57,321 bases of DNA from JBAXLO01 sp037134755 (lineage in GTDB: Bacteria > Bacteroidota > Bacteroidia > Bacteroidales > JACABE01). A program made the position numbers and the translations under genes. The stretch spans positions 1 through 57,321 of the forward strand of contig JBAXLO010000002.1 in the NCBI GenBank assembly GCA_037134755.1, given 5' to 3'. Each line of letters opens with the position of its first letter. The first letter of the stretch is position 1. The notes under the pieces are model-generated. The model searched no databases. It was not told where the DNA came from and saw only the letters and a list, made by a program, of their open reading frames with translations. Shown piece by piece: positions 1 through 7,034 of the stretch.

Positions 1-62
1 TTTATATCTTAAAACTAAGTTCAGATAAAGAAACAATGGTTAGGAAGTTTGTAAAAGAATAA
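1..62 (+). CDS. 3' end of a T9SS type-A cargo protein (partial)
   Basis: The window opens inside a gene. From base 3 the frame reads 19 codons, YILKLSSDKETMVRKFVKE, and stops at 60-62. This is the last strand of a type-A T9SS sorting domain. It almost matches the ends of the proteins ending at 26543 and 23557, and of the lectin protein read on the minus strand at 54988. The rest of the gene lies upstream of the window, so its function cannot be told. T9SS cargo is exported by Sec and then moved across the outer membrane, where the sorting domain is removed. Confidence 0.85.
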   Translation, partial: YILKLSSDKETMVRKFVKE

Positions 63-142
63 CGTCTCGACCCCCTTCGACTTCGCTCCTTTACCACTCC
101 GCTCAGCAACCGTAAGCTTCGGTCAACAAGCCGAGTCGAAAT
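63..142. repeat. REP-like dispersed repeat after a gene end
   Basis: This is a GC-richer stretch in AT-rich surroundings. It holds TTCGACT (76-82) and its complement AGTCGAA (134-140), with CGCTC-type words between. It lies directly after a stop codon. It looks like a decayed palindromic intergenic repeat rather than coding sequence. A similar word (GCTTCAGCTCCGCTCA) follows the stop codon at 26543. Confidence 0.45.
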
Positions 143-153
143 GCCGAAATGCA

Positions 154-187
154 AAGAGCGGCTGCCTAAGATAGGACAGCCGCTCTT
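154..187. terminator. hairpin terminator
   Basis: AAGAGCGGCTG pairs with CAGCCGCTCTT around a short loop. The same stem recurs at 26657-26696, there with flanking A and T runs, so it is a reused terminator module. Here the plus-strand T tract is poor; the MITE target site begins 5 bases further on. Confidence 0.6.
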
Positions 188-199
188 ATAACATTAAGT

Positions 200-411
200 G
201 TAACTATTCACCCCCTATTTATGATGTTTAATCTATTGAATATTTGTTTATTGTCAAAATAAGAAAAATAAATGTAAAAAAGTTTTAGCACTTATAATAT
301 ACACATAATTAATTTCATGCAAAATTCACAAAATTTTCAACCCGAAATAAACTTAGAAATTAATTTCTCAAAAGACTAACAACAAATTATTTAAATGGGA
401 TGAATAGTTAC
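200..411. mobile_element. MITE-like element, 15-bp terminal inverted repeats, 8-bp target duplication
   Basis: The left end GTAACTATTCACCCC (200-214) and the right end GGGATGAATAGTTAC (397-411) are inverted repeats matching at 14 of 15 positions. Exactly outside both ends is the same 8-mer, CATTAAGT (192-199 and 412-419), which is a textbook target-site duplication. The 212-bp body is AT-rich and has no open frame of note. Ends starting with GTAA and an 8-bp duplication are the pattern known for IS66-family elements, so an IS66 transposase elsewhere probably moved it (inference). It sits between a terminator and the 3' end of hldD. Confidence 0.82.
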
Positions 412-434
412 CATTAAGTACACAGGCAATCTTC

Positions 435-1400
435 TTAGTAATAAAGTCCTTTGCTGAGATAGTTTTTTACATAATCATTGATGCCTTCTTCTAAAGTATG
501 AAAAGGCTTGGTGTAGCCCGAATTGATTAATTTATGCATGTTAGCCTCAGTGAAGTATTGATACTTGTCGCGGATGTCTAAAGGAGTATCAATAAACTCA
601 ATATTCACGGGCTTATCCATAGCGTTGAAAGTGGAAGTAGCCAAATCAACGAACGAACGAGCTTTGCCGGTACCCAGATTATACAAACCGGATTCGGGAC
701 GGGTATTCATCAAATACATTATCACTTCAACTAAATCTTTTACATACACAAAGTCGCGCAACTGCTTGCCGTCTTCAAAATCCGGACGATGTGAACGGAA
801 CAATTTAACAGAGCCTTTCTCATTAACCTGTCGGTGCGTATGAAATATAACCGAAGCCATGCGCGCCTTATGATATTCGTTAGGTCCGTAAACATTAAAG
901 AACTTCAGCCCGGCCCAGAACAAAGGTTTCTCAGCTTGTTGCAAAGCCCATTTATCAAAGTTATTCTTAGATTCACCGTAAGGATTCAATGGCTTAAGCT
1001 TATCAACAATAGCATGATCATCAACATAACCAAACTCACCCATACCGTAAGTAGCCGCCGACGAAGCATAGATCAAAGGTATGTTGTAAGCCACACAATC
1101 TTTCCATAGTTGTTTGGTGTAATTAAGATTAAGTTCGTCAAATATTGTTACGTTAAACTCTGTAGTATCAGTACGTGCACCTATATGTATGATGAAATCT
1201 ACATCATTATTATTCTTTTCCAGCCATTGAAATAGCTCTTTACGATCTACTTTTTCTTTATACTTTTTATTGATAAGATTCTTGTTTTTATTCTCATCAG
1301 AGAAATCGTCGGAGATAACAATGTCGTTAAATCCTTCCTTATTAAGCTTGCTAATCATGCAACTGCCAATAAATCCGGCAGCACCCGTTACTATAATCAT
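435..1400 (-). CDS. hldD: ADP-L-glycero-D-manno-heptose 6-epimerase
   Basis: A 321-residue short-chain dehydrogenase-type epimerase of the usual family length. The N-terminus carries the NADP-binding glycine motif (VTGAAGFIGS) and the catalytic Tyr-x3-Lys appears as YGESK. It converts ADP-D-glycero- to ADP-L-glycero-D-manno-heptose, the activated heptose for the lipopolysaccharide inner core, in the cytoplasm. It is the third gene of a minus-strand operon, starting 15 bases after the mqnD stop, and probably uses the promoter in front of mqnB. Its stop codon lies 15 bases from the MITE-flanking duplication, so the MITE occupies its downstream flank. Other sugar epimerases are possible but the overall match to HldD is good. 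Confidence 0.9.
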   Translation of the reverse strand: MIIVTGAAGFIGSCMISKLNKEGFNDIVISDDFSDENKNKNLINKKYKEKVDRKELFQWLEKNNNDVDFIIHIGARTDTTEFNVTIFDELNLNYTKQLWKDCVAYNIPLIYASSAATYGMGEFGYVDDHAIVDKLKPLNPYGESKNNFDKWALQQAEKPLFWAGLKFFNVYGPNEYHKARMASVIFHTHRQVNEKGSVKLFRSHRPDFEDGKQLRDFVYVKDLVEVIMYLMNTRPESGLYNLGTGKARSFVDLATSTFNAMDKPVNIEFIDTPLDIRDKYQYFTEANMHKLINSGYTKPFHTLEEGINDYVKNYLSKGLYY

Positions 1401-1415
1401 GTTGGTATAATTTGT

Positions 1416-2249
1416 TTACAAAAATAGTTCTTTTTGTGGAAATGTATCTATTAACCCTTTTGCGAAAGCTAAATTAAAAAGAGTTTCTACAGCTTTCTTA
1501 CCTTTATCACCCAGCTCAATAGAATATTTATTAACGTAAAGATTAATATGTTTCATCATCACCTCCTCTTCCATTTCCTGAGCATTACATCTGATAAAAC
1601 CCATAGGAGATTCAGGATTGGCGAAAGCATATTCAACACTTTTCTTAAGAATCCTGTTGACGCTGTTAATAATTTCTTTATCTAAATTCCTTTTAATAAC
1701 GATACCACCCAAAGGGATAGGCTGCTGCGTGAGTTCAAACCAACGTTTGCCAAGATCAGCAATAAGTTTTAGACCTCTTTTATGATATGTAAAACGATTT
1801 TCGTGGATGATAACACCAGCATCTATCTCTTCATTCAAAAGTTTAGTTTCAATATCCGAAAAGAGAACTTCTTTCTTATTCTTAATCTCAGGATAGGCTA
1901 TAGATAACAAGAGATTAGCAGTAGTATACTTGCCAGGGATAGCCACACAAATATCATTTAGGTTTTGATTAGATAAATCCTTTTTACTAATAAATAAAGG
2001 TCCGACATCATCGCCCAAAGCACTCCCCGAATTTAAGAGAATATACTCATTTATAAGATGGAGATAAGCATGATAACTTACTTTGCAAACATCAGGAATG
2101 CCATTAAAGGCCTTAGTATTTAACTCCTCCACATCTGCCATAAAGTAATCGAACTCCAAGCCTTCGGTATCTATTTTATGATGCACCATTGCATCAAAAA
2201 TAAAGGTATCGTTAGGGCAGGGAGAGAAACCGAGTGTTATTTTATTCAT
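1416..2249 (-). CDS. mqnD: 1,4-dihydroxy-6-naphthoate synthase (futalosine pathway)
   Basis: A 277-residue periplasmic-binding-protein-fold enzyme. The N-terminal GFSPCPNDTFIF is characteristic of MqnD, followed by the DVEELN and KVSYHAY segments typical of the family. It converts cyclic dehypoxanthinyl futalosine to 1,4-dihydroxy-6-naphthoate, a late step of the futalosine route to menaquinone. It overlaps the upstream mqnB by 8 bases, suggesting translational coupling. Other futalosine genes (mqnA, mqnC, mqnE) are not in the window. The pathway implies menaquinone-based respiration, as in many anaerobic Bacteroidota. Confidence 0.93.
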   Translation of the reverse strand: MNKITLGFSPCPNDTFIFDAMVHHKIDTEGLEFDYFMADVEELNTKAFNGIPDVCKVSYHAYLHLINEYILLNSGSALGDDVGPLFISKKDLSNQNLNDICVAIPGKYTTANLLLSIAYPEIKNKKEVLFSDIETKLLNEEIDAGVIIHENRFTYHKRGLKLIADLGKRWFELTQQPIPLGGIVIKRNLDKEIINSVNRILKKSVEYAFANPESPMGFIRCNAQEMEEEVMMKHINLYVNKYSIELGDKGKKAVETLFNLAFAKGLIDTFPQKELFL

Positions 2250-2919
2250 TTAATATGTTCAATAATGTATTATTAAGATTCGTTAGTGCCAAAGGAATAT
2301 TCCAAGAGGCTTTGTTCCGCTTTTCTACATAGTTAGAAACTGAACGGATTTGAATATGTTTCAGATTTTCTATCAGACAGGCATACATAAAGGCAGCACC
2401 CTCCATACTTTCAGTAATAGGGAAATACAAACTCTTAATCTTATTTATATTTTCCTCATTGCCATGAATCGTATTGACAGTTATGCCTTTTACTTTCTTA
2501 AGTTCGTTAATATAAGCGCTGTTAATAGCTGATTCATTAATTAATTCCATGTTATGAAAAGGGAAAGAGTCGTTCTCTAATAACTTTAAATCAATTAATG
2601 AAAGGAAATACTCGCCATCTTCAGCACCTAACTCCGGGAAACAATCGGTAGTTATATTCAAAACTTCCCCTAAAGGGATATTCTTGTCAAAACAACCGGC
2701 TATACCGGCATTAATAGCCAAATCATAGTTATAAGCCTGCAAAACTTTCCCCATGCAATAAGCAGTCGACACCATTCCAACGCCCGTAATCAATACATCT
2801 ATATTAAAATCCCTGAAAGTATAGGACGAAAGAGTAGCATTCTTTTTCTCACTAAAAGTAAAGTTGCTTAGCAAAGATTCTATTTCAATGGAAGTTGCTG
2901 ATACAATTAATATGTTCAT
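2242..2919 (-). CDS. mqnB: futalosine hydrolase
   Basis: A 225-residue nucleoside-phosphorylase-fold protein with the MTA/SAH-nucleosidase-like landmarks: TGVGMVSTAYC, an INAGIAG glycine motif near residue 90 and ESMEGAAFMYAC near the purine/ribose pocket. In the menaquinone pathway it releases hypoxanthine from futalosine. It leads the mqnB-mqnD-hldD operon, and a -7 box lies 20 bases upstream. Its direct overlap with mqnD makes futalosine hydrolase a safer call than a generic 5'-methylthioadenosine nucleosidase. Confidence 0.9.
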   Translation of the reverse strand: MNILIVSATSIEIESLLSNFTFSEKKNATLSSYTFRDFNIDVLITGVGMVSTAYCMGKVLQAYNYDLAINAGIAGCFDKNIPLGEVLNITTDCFPELGAEDGEYFLSLIDLKLLENDSFPFHNMELINESAINSAYINELKKVKGITVNTIHGNEENINKIKSLYFPITESMEGAAFMYACLIENLKHIQIRSVSNYVEKRNKASWNIPLALTNLNNTLLNILNE

Positions 2920-2938
2920 TTGGTTCTTAATTTATTTA

Positions 2939-2946
2939 CAAAAGTA
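2939..2946 (-). promoter_or_regulatory. -7 box of the mqnB-mqnD-hldD operon
   Basis: On the minus strand this reads TACTTTTG, an exact Bacteroidota sigma-ABfr -7 element (TAnnTTTG). It gives a short leader before the mqnB start. No strong -33 element is visible. Confidence 0.7.
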
Positions 2947-3022
2947 AACAATTTTTATTGGAATTAGGATTAGAAAATTGAAGTATTAAATATGTAGTGC
3001 TATTATAATATTGTATAAACCA

Positions 3023-3057
3023 AAAATCCCTCTATCAAGGATAGAAGGATTTTTGCT
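3023..3057. terminator. terminator downstream of the PepSY-like gene
   Basis: AAAAATCC and TCTATC pair with GATAGA and GGATTTTT (one-base bulges allowed). A/T runs on both sides allow use in both directions. It follows the minus-strand gene at 3096-3839 and insulates mqnB. Confidence 0.65.
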
Positions 3058-3095
3058 TTTTATTAGTTAAAACAATAAATAATTCAACAATAGAA

Positions 3096-3839
3096 TTATT
3101 GTTCGCAAACTACTACACCTAGATCGGTAATAGTAACTCGTTTGTGAGTTGTTCCATTATTTAAAAACACATTATATTCAATTGAATTGTTGGCTAAACT
3201 AAGCTTTAAAGCAACAAATCTTGGAACATAAGTTGTGTAATTTGCAGTAATCGTATCTTTAACTGCAACCGGTAAGTTAGCATACATTAATCTGGAGCTA
3301 CTCATAAGATAAGTTCCTGTTGCATCAAAATACAATTTAATGTGTGGAGTACCACTTTGGTTTATCACAACTTCGGTAACAGAACCGTATTGACAAGTTG
3401 AATCTTTTTCAGCATGTTTAATTGTATAACCGGGATAATTTGTAGTAACATATCCGGTAATACTTGTGGATAGTGAATCAATAGGAATACCATTATTAAC
3501 GTCATCGGCATCACCATCATTGTGTCCATCGCCATGATGTCCGTGGTGTCCATGATGTCCTGGGTGATGATAATTAGCTCCGTCGCCTAAGCAACTGCCA
3601 GCGTTGTCGAAAGCAATTTCTTCTTCAGTATTTAAAGTTAAAATATAATTTGCATCACTATGAGTTAAAGATACAGCTTTATAGATAGATGCGTCAGGAT
3701 AATTATTACTAACATAGTTAGTAACAGTGGAAGGAAGACTACTAATACTAATAGTTTGCTCCGTTGAGCTGTTGGTGTCCTTCTTACATGAAGCGAACCC
3801 GATTGCAATGATAAACATTGCTAAGATTACTTTTTTCAT
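3096..3839 (-). CDS. PepSY-like (BLIP-like) lipoprotein with a His-rich linker
   Basis: 247 residues beginning with a lipoprotein signal peptide (cleavage before Cys in GFASC). There are three repeats of the PepSY-like fold common in Bacteroidota: one opening LPSTVTNYVSNNYP, one opening LSTSITGYVTTNYPGY and a weaker last one opening LPVAVKDTITANY. Between the first and second repeats is a linker of HHG steps followed by Asp/Gly/Asn, which looks metal-binding. The mature protein would be anchored at the cell envelope. The function of these domains is not settled (they resemble beta-lactamase-inhibitor folds). No partner gene is adjacent. Confidence 0.75.
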   Translation of the reverse strand: MKKVILAMFIIAIGFASCKKDTNSSTEQTISISSLPSTVTNYVSNNYPDASIYKAVSLTHSDANYILTLNTEEEIAFDNAGSCLGDGANYHHPGHHGHHGHHGDGHNDGDADDVNNGIPIDSLSTSITGYVTTNYPGYTIKHAEKDSTCQYGSVTEVVINQSGTPHIKLYFDATGTYLMSSSRLMYANLPVAVKDTITANYTTYVPRFVALKLSLANNSIEYNVFLNNGTTHKRVTITDLGVVVCEQ

Positions 3840-4070
3840 TTTTAATTATTATTAAATTAGTTTGCAATATTAATACATAATTTGCCTTTAGCTATTACAG
3901 AATTTTAAAATTAAGTAATGAAATTATGTTGTTAAAATTAATAAATACAAGAAATAAATAACGTGTTGTTCTTTCTTTATTGTGTTAAGAGAAGTTAATT
4001 ATGAGCTTATTAACAAATAAATAACAAAACGTTGCCAAAACTATGCATCGCAAAAATTGCAAAAAGGCGG

Positions 4071-4343
4071 TCTAGGCCTAGACAGTCATTGTCTAGCTCT
4101 AGGAGGTCATCTTCTAGCTCTAGGAAGTCATTGTCTAGACGTAAGAAGTCATTGTCTAGGCTTATGAACTCATTTTCTAGGCTTATGAACTCATTTTCTA
4201 GGCTTATAAAGTCATTGTCTAGATCTAGGAAGTCACGGTCTAGGTCTAGGAAGTCATTGTCTAGGCTTATGAAGTCATTGTCTAGCTCTAGGAAGCCATT
4301 GTCTAGCTCTAGAAAGCCTTTGCCTAGCTCTAAACCGTATAAT
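4071..4343. repeat. 21-bp phased array (TCTAG head)
   Basis: Thirteen units begin with TCTAG (once CCTAG) at 4071, 4092, 4113 and every 21 bases to 4323 without a slip. Units combine a first half (TCTAGCTCTAGGA, TCTAGGCTTATGA or TCTAGATCTAGGA) with a second half (AGTCATTG, ACTCATTT or AGTCACGG). Heads such as TCTAGGCCTAGA and TCTAGATCTAG are palindromic. The array lies between the 5' end of the PepSY-like gene and the 3' end of the mltF-like gene. Because 21 is seven codons, a Ser/Arg-rich frame stays open through it; I do not regard that as a gene. Confidence 0.92.
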
Positions 4344-4556
4344 CAGAGTTTTTTAGGATTCTTAAAGAAGTTTTTATGTTTAGATATTATAGTAAAAACA
4401 GCATGGAATTCTCTCCATTATTCTTAATTTTGATGTAATCTTCGTTTGTATTGAAGAAAAGTTTACTTTTACAGAAGAAATAAATTAAATTGGATTCATT
4501 GGGTTGCTAATTATTAAGATTAAAATATAGTTTGCAAAAAGTAAATTATTACAATC

Positions 4557-5975
4557 CTATTTCTTTGCAATATTCTTATAGTGATGATAACGTTCTATCA
4601 CCTCATTCACAAAACGATAGGTCTCTATTCCTCTGGCATAGCCGTTTTCAATCAATGGATCCTCATAATATTTACGTTTCGACATATTCCTCATAAAGAA
4701 ATCAACATTATTAGTCCATACATTAGGATCTTTTTTATACTTCTTAGCAAGTATTCGGGCATCCATCACATGCTCGTAACCCACGTTATAGCAAGCAAGA
4801 ATAAACTTAGTGCGTTCTTCAGGATTATTTATTTCTTTAGGTAAGATATGATCAACATATATCTTCAATAAAGCCCCACCCCTAATCTGTTCGGCAGGCG
4901 TAGATCCCTTATTAACACCAAACTTCTTAGCAGTGGCAGGCATCATTTGCATCATACCAAAAGCCCCAGACCAGCCGGTAAGCTTAGGATCAAAATGCGA
5001 CTCCTGATAGATAAGAGAAGCAAGTAACTGCCAGTCCCAGTTGCACATCTTAGCATATTTCTTAATCTCTTTATCATATTTTGAGAGCTTCCCTCTTTTA
5101 TTAGTGTAAAATTCATTGTGAACAATATTAACCGACCGTGGATTGCGATAATAAGTATCAAATATACGACGATAATCTTTTGTTTCCTTAAACTCTATCA
5201 ACCATTTATTAAGTTCATTAAGCAAACTGTTGGAGTTCTTCCTGACAGCCCACGCCAGGTTCTGCTGAAAACTAATTGGTGTATTTACATCTATATTATT
5301 ATAATACTTCTTATTGACCAATGCCGTAATTTCATCAGAAATACTATAGTTAATTGTGCCATCAGCTACCATTTCAATCATTTGTTCCTCTTCGCAAGTA
5401 TCACTAATAATGATATGTATGCTGTCGCCAATTTCATTTTCAAGGTTAAGCATACGATAAATGTGAGAACTCCCCTTTTGCACATACACATTTTTGCCGG
5501 CAAGGTCAAGAAGATTACGAATAAACGGGGCTTTATGTAAAGTATCCCCATCGCTATCTTCAGTACGCTGTACCAAAACCTGCTTGGTTTGTAATATAGG
5601 ATTACTGAAGTCAACAATTTTCTTACGCTCATTAGTTATCGTAAAGTTATGAGCAATCAAATCGCATTTGCCACTTGTAAGTTGCGAAATATTAGTAGAA
5701 AGGTCATTACTTATAATTAATTCCAGTTTAACACCTAAATGTTTTGTAAAAGCTTCGAGCAATTCCAACTGAAAGCCCATTGGAGTTCCTTTATAAATAA
5801 AGTAGTCGGTAGAATTATAATTGGTAGTAGCCACAAGTTTGCCTTGTCGTTTAATGTTCTCTAACAGATAATCTTTAACTACAACGGTTGAGCTTTTTTG
5901 CTTACACCCAATCACTAAAACTATTAAAATAAAAGTAGTGAAAATAGTTATTTTTCTAATTACTTTGTATACCAT
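4557..5975 (-). CDS. mltF: MltF-like lytic transglycosylase with solute-binding domain
   Basis: 472 residues from the ATG at 5975. An in-frame ATG 20 codons upstream would bury the lipoprotein signal peptide (IVLVIGCKQK), so the inner start is preferred. Residues about 40-260 form a family-3 solute-binding domain (FTITNERKKIVDFSNPIL, VYVQKGSS). Residues about 290-420 form a soluble lytic transglycosylase domain with catalytic Glu325 in LIYQESHFD, then GAFGMMQMMPATA and ACYNVG. MltF enzymes cleave peptidoglycan glycan strands at the outer membrane, with the binding domain modulating activity. It is a single gene with no obvious operon partner. Confidence 0.9.
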   Translation of the reverse strand: MVYKVIRKITIFTTFILIVLVIGCKQKSSTVVVKDYLLENIKRQGKLVATTNYNSTDYFIYKGTPMGFQLELLEAFTKHLGVKLELIISNDLSTNISQLTSGKCDLIAHNFTITNERKKIVDFSNPILQTKQVLVQRTEDSDGDTLHKAPFIRNLLDLAGKNVYVQKGSSHIYRMLNLENEIGDSIHIIISDTCEEEQMIEMVADGTINYSISDEITALVNKKYYNNIDVNTPISFQQNLAWAVRKNSNSLLNELNKWLIEFKETKDYRRIFDTYYRNPRSVNIVHNEFYTNKRGKLSKYDKEIKKYAKMCNWDWQLLASLIYQESHFDPKLTGWSGAFGMMQMMPATAKKFGVNKGSTPAEQIRGGALLKIYVDHILPKEINNPEERTKFILACYNVGYEHVMDARILAKKYKKDPNVWTNNVDFFMRNMSKRKYYEDPLIENGYARGIETYRFVNEVIERYHHYKNIAKK

Positions 5976-6209
5976 TCTTAATTTATGAATTGAATGATAC
6001 GAATATACGCAGATAAGGTTACAAATAGAAAACAACTGGAGTATCTTTGAGCTTTTAAATCAAAAAAATAATCCTTTATCGGGAAATATTTACTAAGCAA
6101 TCTTTTTTTTAATACTTCTATACGTAATAAATAAAGACAATTTAAATGAATTAAAAATAATAATTAAAACATTTATCAACATTCTTCAAGTTTCTAAACT
6201 ATTTTTTAT

Positions 6210-6217
6210 TACTTTTG
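6210..6217 (+). promoter_or_regulatory. -7 box of the lutA-like gene
   Basis: TACTTTTG, an exact Bacteroidota -7 element, 28 bases before the ATG at 6246. Confidence 0.7.
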
Positions 6218-6245
6218 TTACCTATTTATAAATACTCAAACTAAT

Positions 6246-6974
6246 ATGGTTGATAAAGTTGATTTATTCGTTCCATGCTTTGTAGATCAGGTATATCCTG
6301 AGACTGCTATGAATATGGTTAAGATTTTAGAGAAGTTAGGTGTAGAGGTTAATTTTAATCCTAACCAAACTTGTTGTGGGCAGATGGCATTCAACAGCGG
6401 TTTTTGGGATGAAGCAAGATCGATGGGAGAAAAGTTTCTGAAAGATTTCCCTAATCAAAACAGGTATATAGTGGGAAACTCTGCATCTTGTATTGGTTTT
6501 GTAAAGAATTTTTATGGAAAATTGTTTCATAATACAGCCCATCATTTAGAATATAAACATCTTCAAAAGAACATCTTTGAGTTTACTGATTTTCTTGTGA
6601 ATGTTCTTAAGGTTACTGATGTGGGAGCTACTTTTAATCATAAAGTTACCTACCATGATTCATGTGCTGCATTAAGAGAATATGGTTTGAAAGATGAACC
6701 ACGCACGCTTTTGAAAAATGTTAAAGGTTTGGAGCTTATCGAAATGGCAGAAACAGATGTTTGTTGTGGTTTTGGTGGTACTTTTGCAATAAAATTCGAG
6801 CCTATTTCTATAGCAATGGGTCAGCAAAAGCTTGAAAGAGCAATGGCAACCGGTGCTGAATATATAGTTTCTACAGATCAATCATGCCTTATGCATCAAA
6901 GTGGTATTGCCGATAAGCAAAACCTGCCAATAAAAACGATGCATGTAATTGATGTGCTTGCTCAAGGTTGGTAA
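6246..6974 (+). CDS. lutA: LutA/YkgE-family (Fe-S)-binding oxidoreductase subunit
   Basis: 242 residues with two cysteine-rich CCG domains: Cys11, then CCG at 43-45, and CCGFGG beginning at Cys173 with HDSC before it. This is the layout and length of LutA, one of three proteins (LutABC) that oxidise L-lactate to pyruvate in the cytoplasm, related to glycolate oxidase and heterodisulfide reductase iron-sulfur subunits. No lutB or lutC is next to it, so the lactate role is inferred only from family membership; it could serve another electron-transfer complex. The 7-bp repeat block begins directly after its stop codon. Confidence 0.82.
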   Translation: MVDKVDLFVPCFVDQVYPETAMNMVKILEKLGVEVNFNPNQTCCGQMAFNSGFWDEARSMGEKFLKDFPNQNRYIVGNSASCIGFVKNFYGKLFHNTAHHLEYKHLQKNIFEFTDFLVNVLKVTDVGATFNHKVTYHDSCAALREYGLKDEPRTLLKNVKGLELIEMAETDVCCGFGGTFAIKFEPISIAMGQQKLERAMATGAEYIVSTDQSCLMHQSGIADKQNLPIKTMHVIDVLAQGW

Positions 6975-6982
6975 ACTAAAAA

Positions 6983-7010
6983 ATTACGAATTACGAATTA
7001 CGAATTACGA
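6983..7010. repeat. four perfect ATTACGA heptamers
   Basis: ATTACGA is repeated head to tail four times. The same heptamer in either orientation recurs at 23563-23585, 23675-23697, 34878-34907 and 42274-42296, always next to a gene boundary. It ends 24 bases before the only usable start codon of the next gene. Confidence 0.9.
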
Positions 7011-7034
7011 AATCTTTCTGACAAAGCTCATGTT

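Noticed and set aside
4032..4427. Ser/Arg-rich open frame (SLSSSRK repeats)
   Set aside because: It is the 21-bp array read in one frame; it has no promoter or ribosome context, and unit changes fall at all codon positions.
4557..6035. Longer start for the lytic transglycosylase at 6035
   Set aside because: It would put 20 residues ahead of a good lipoprotein signal peptide; the ATG at 5975 fits better.
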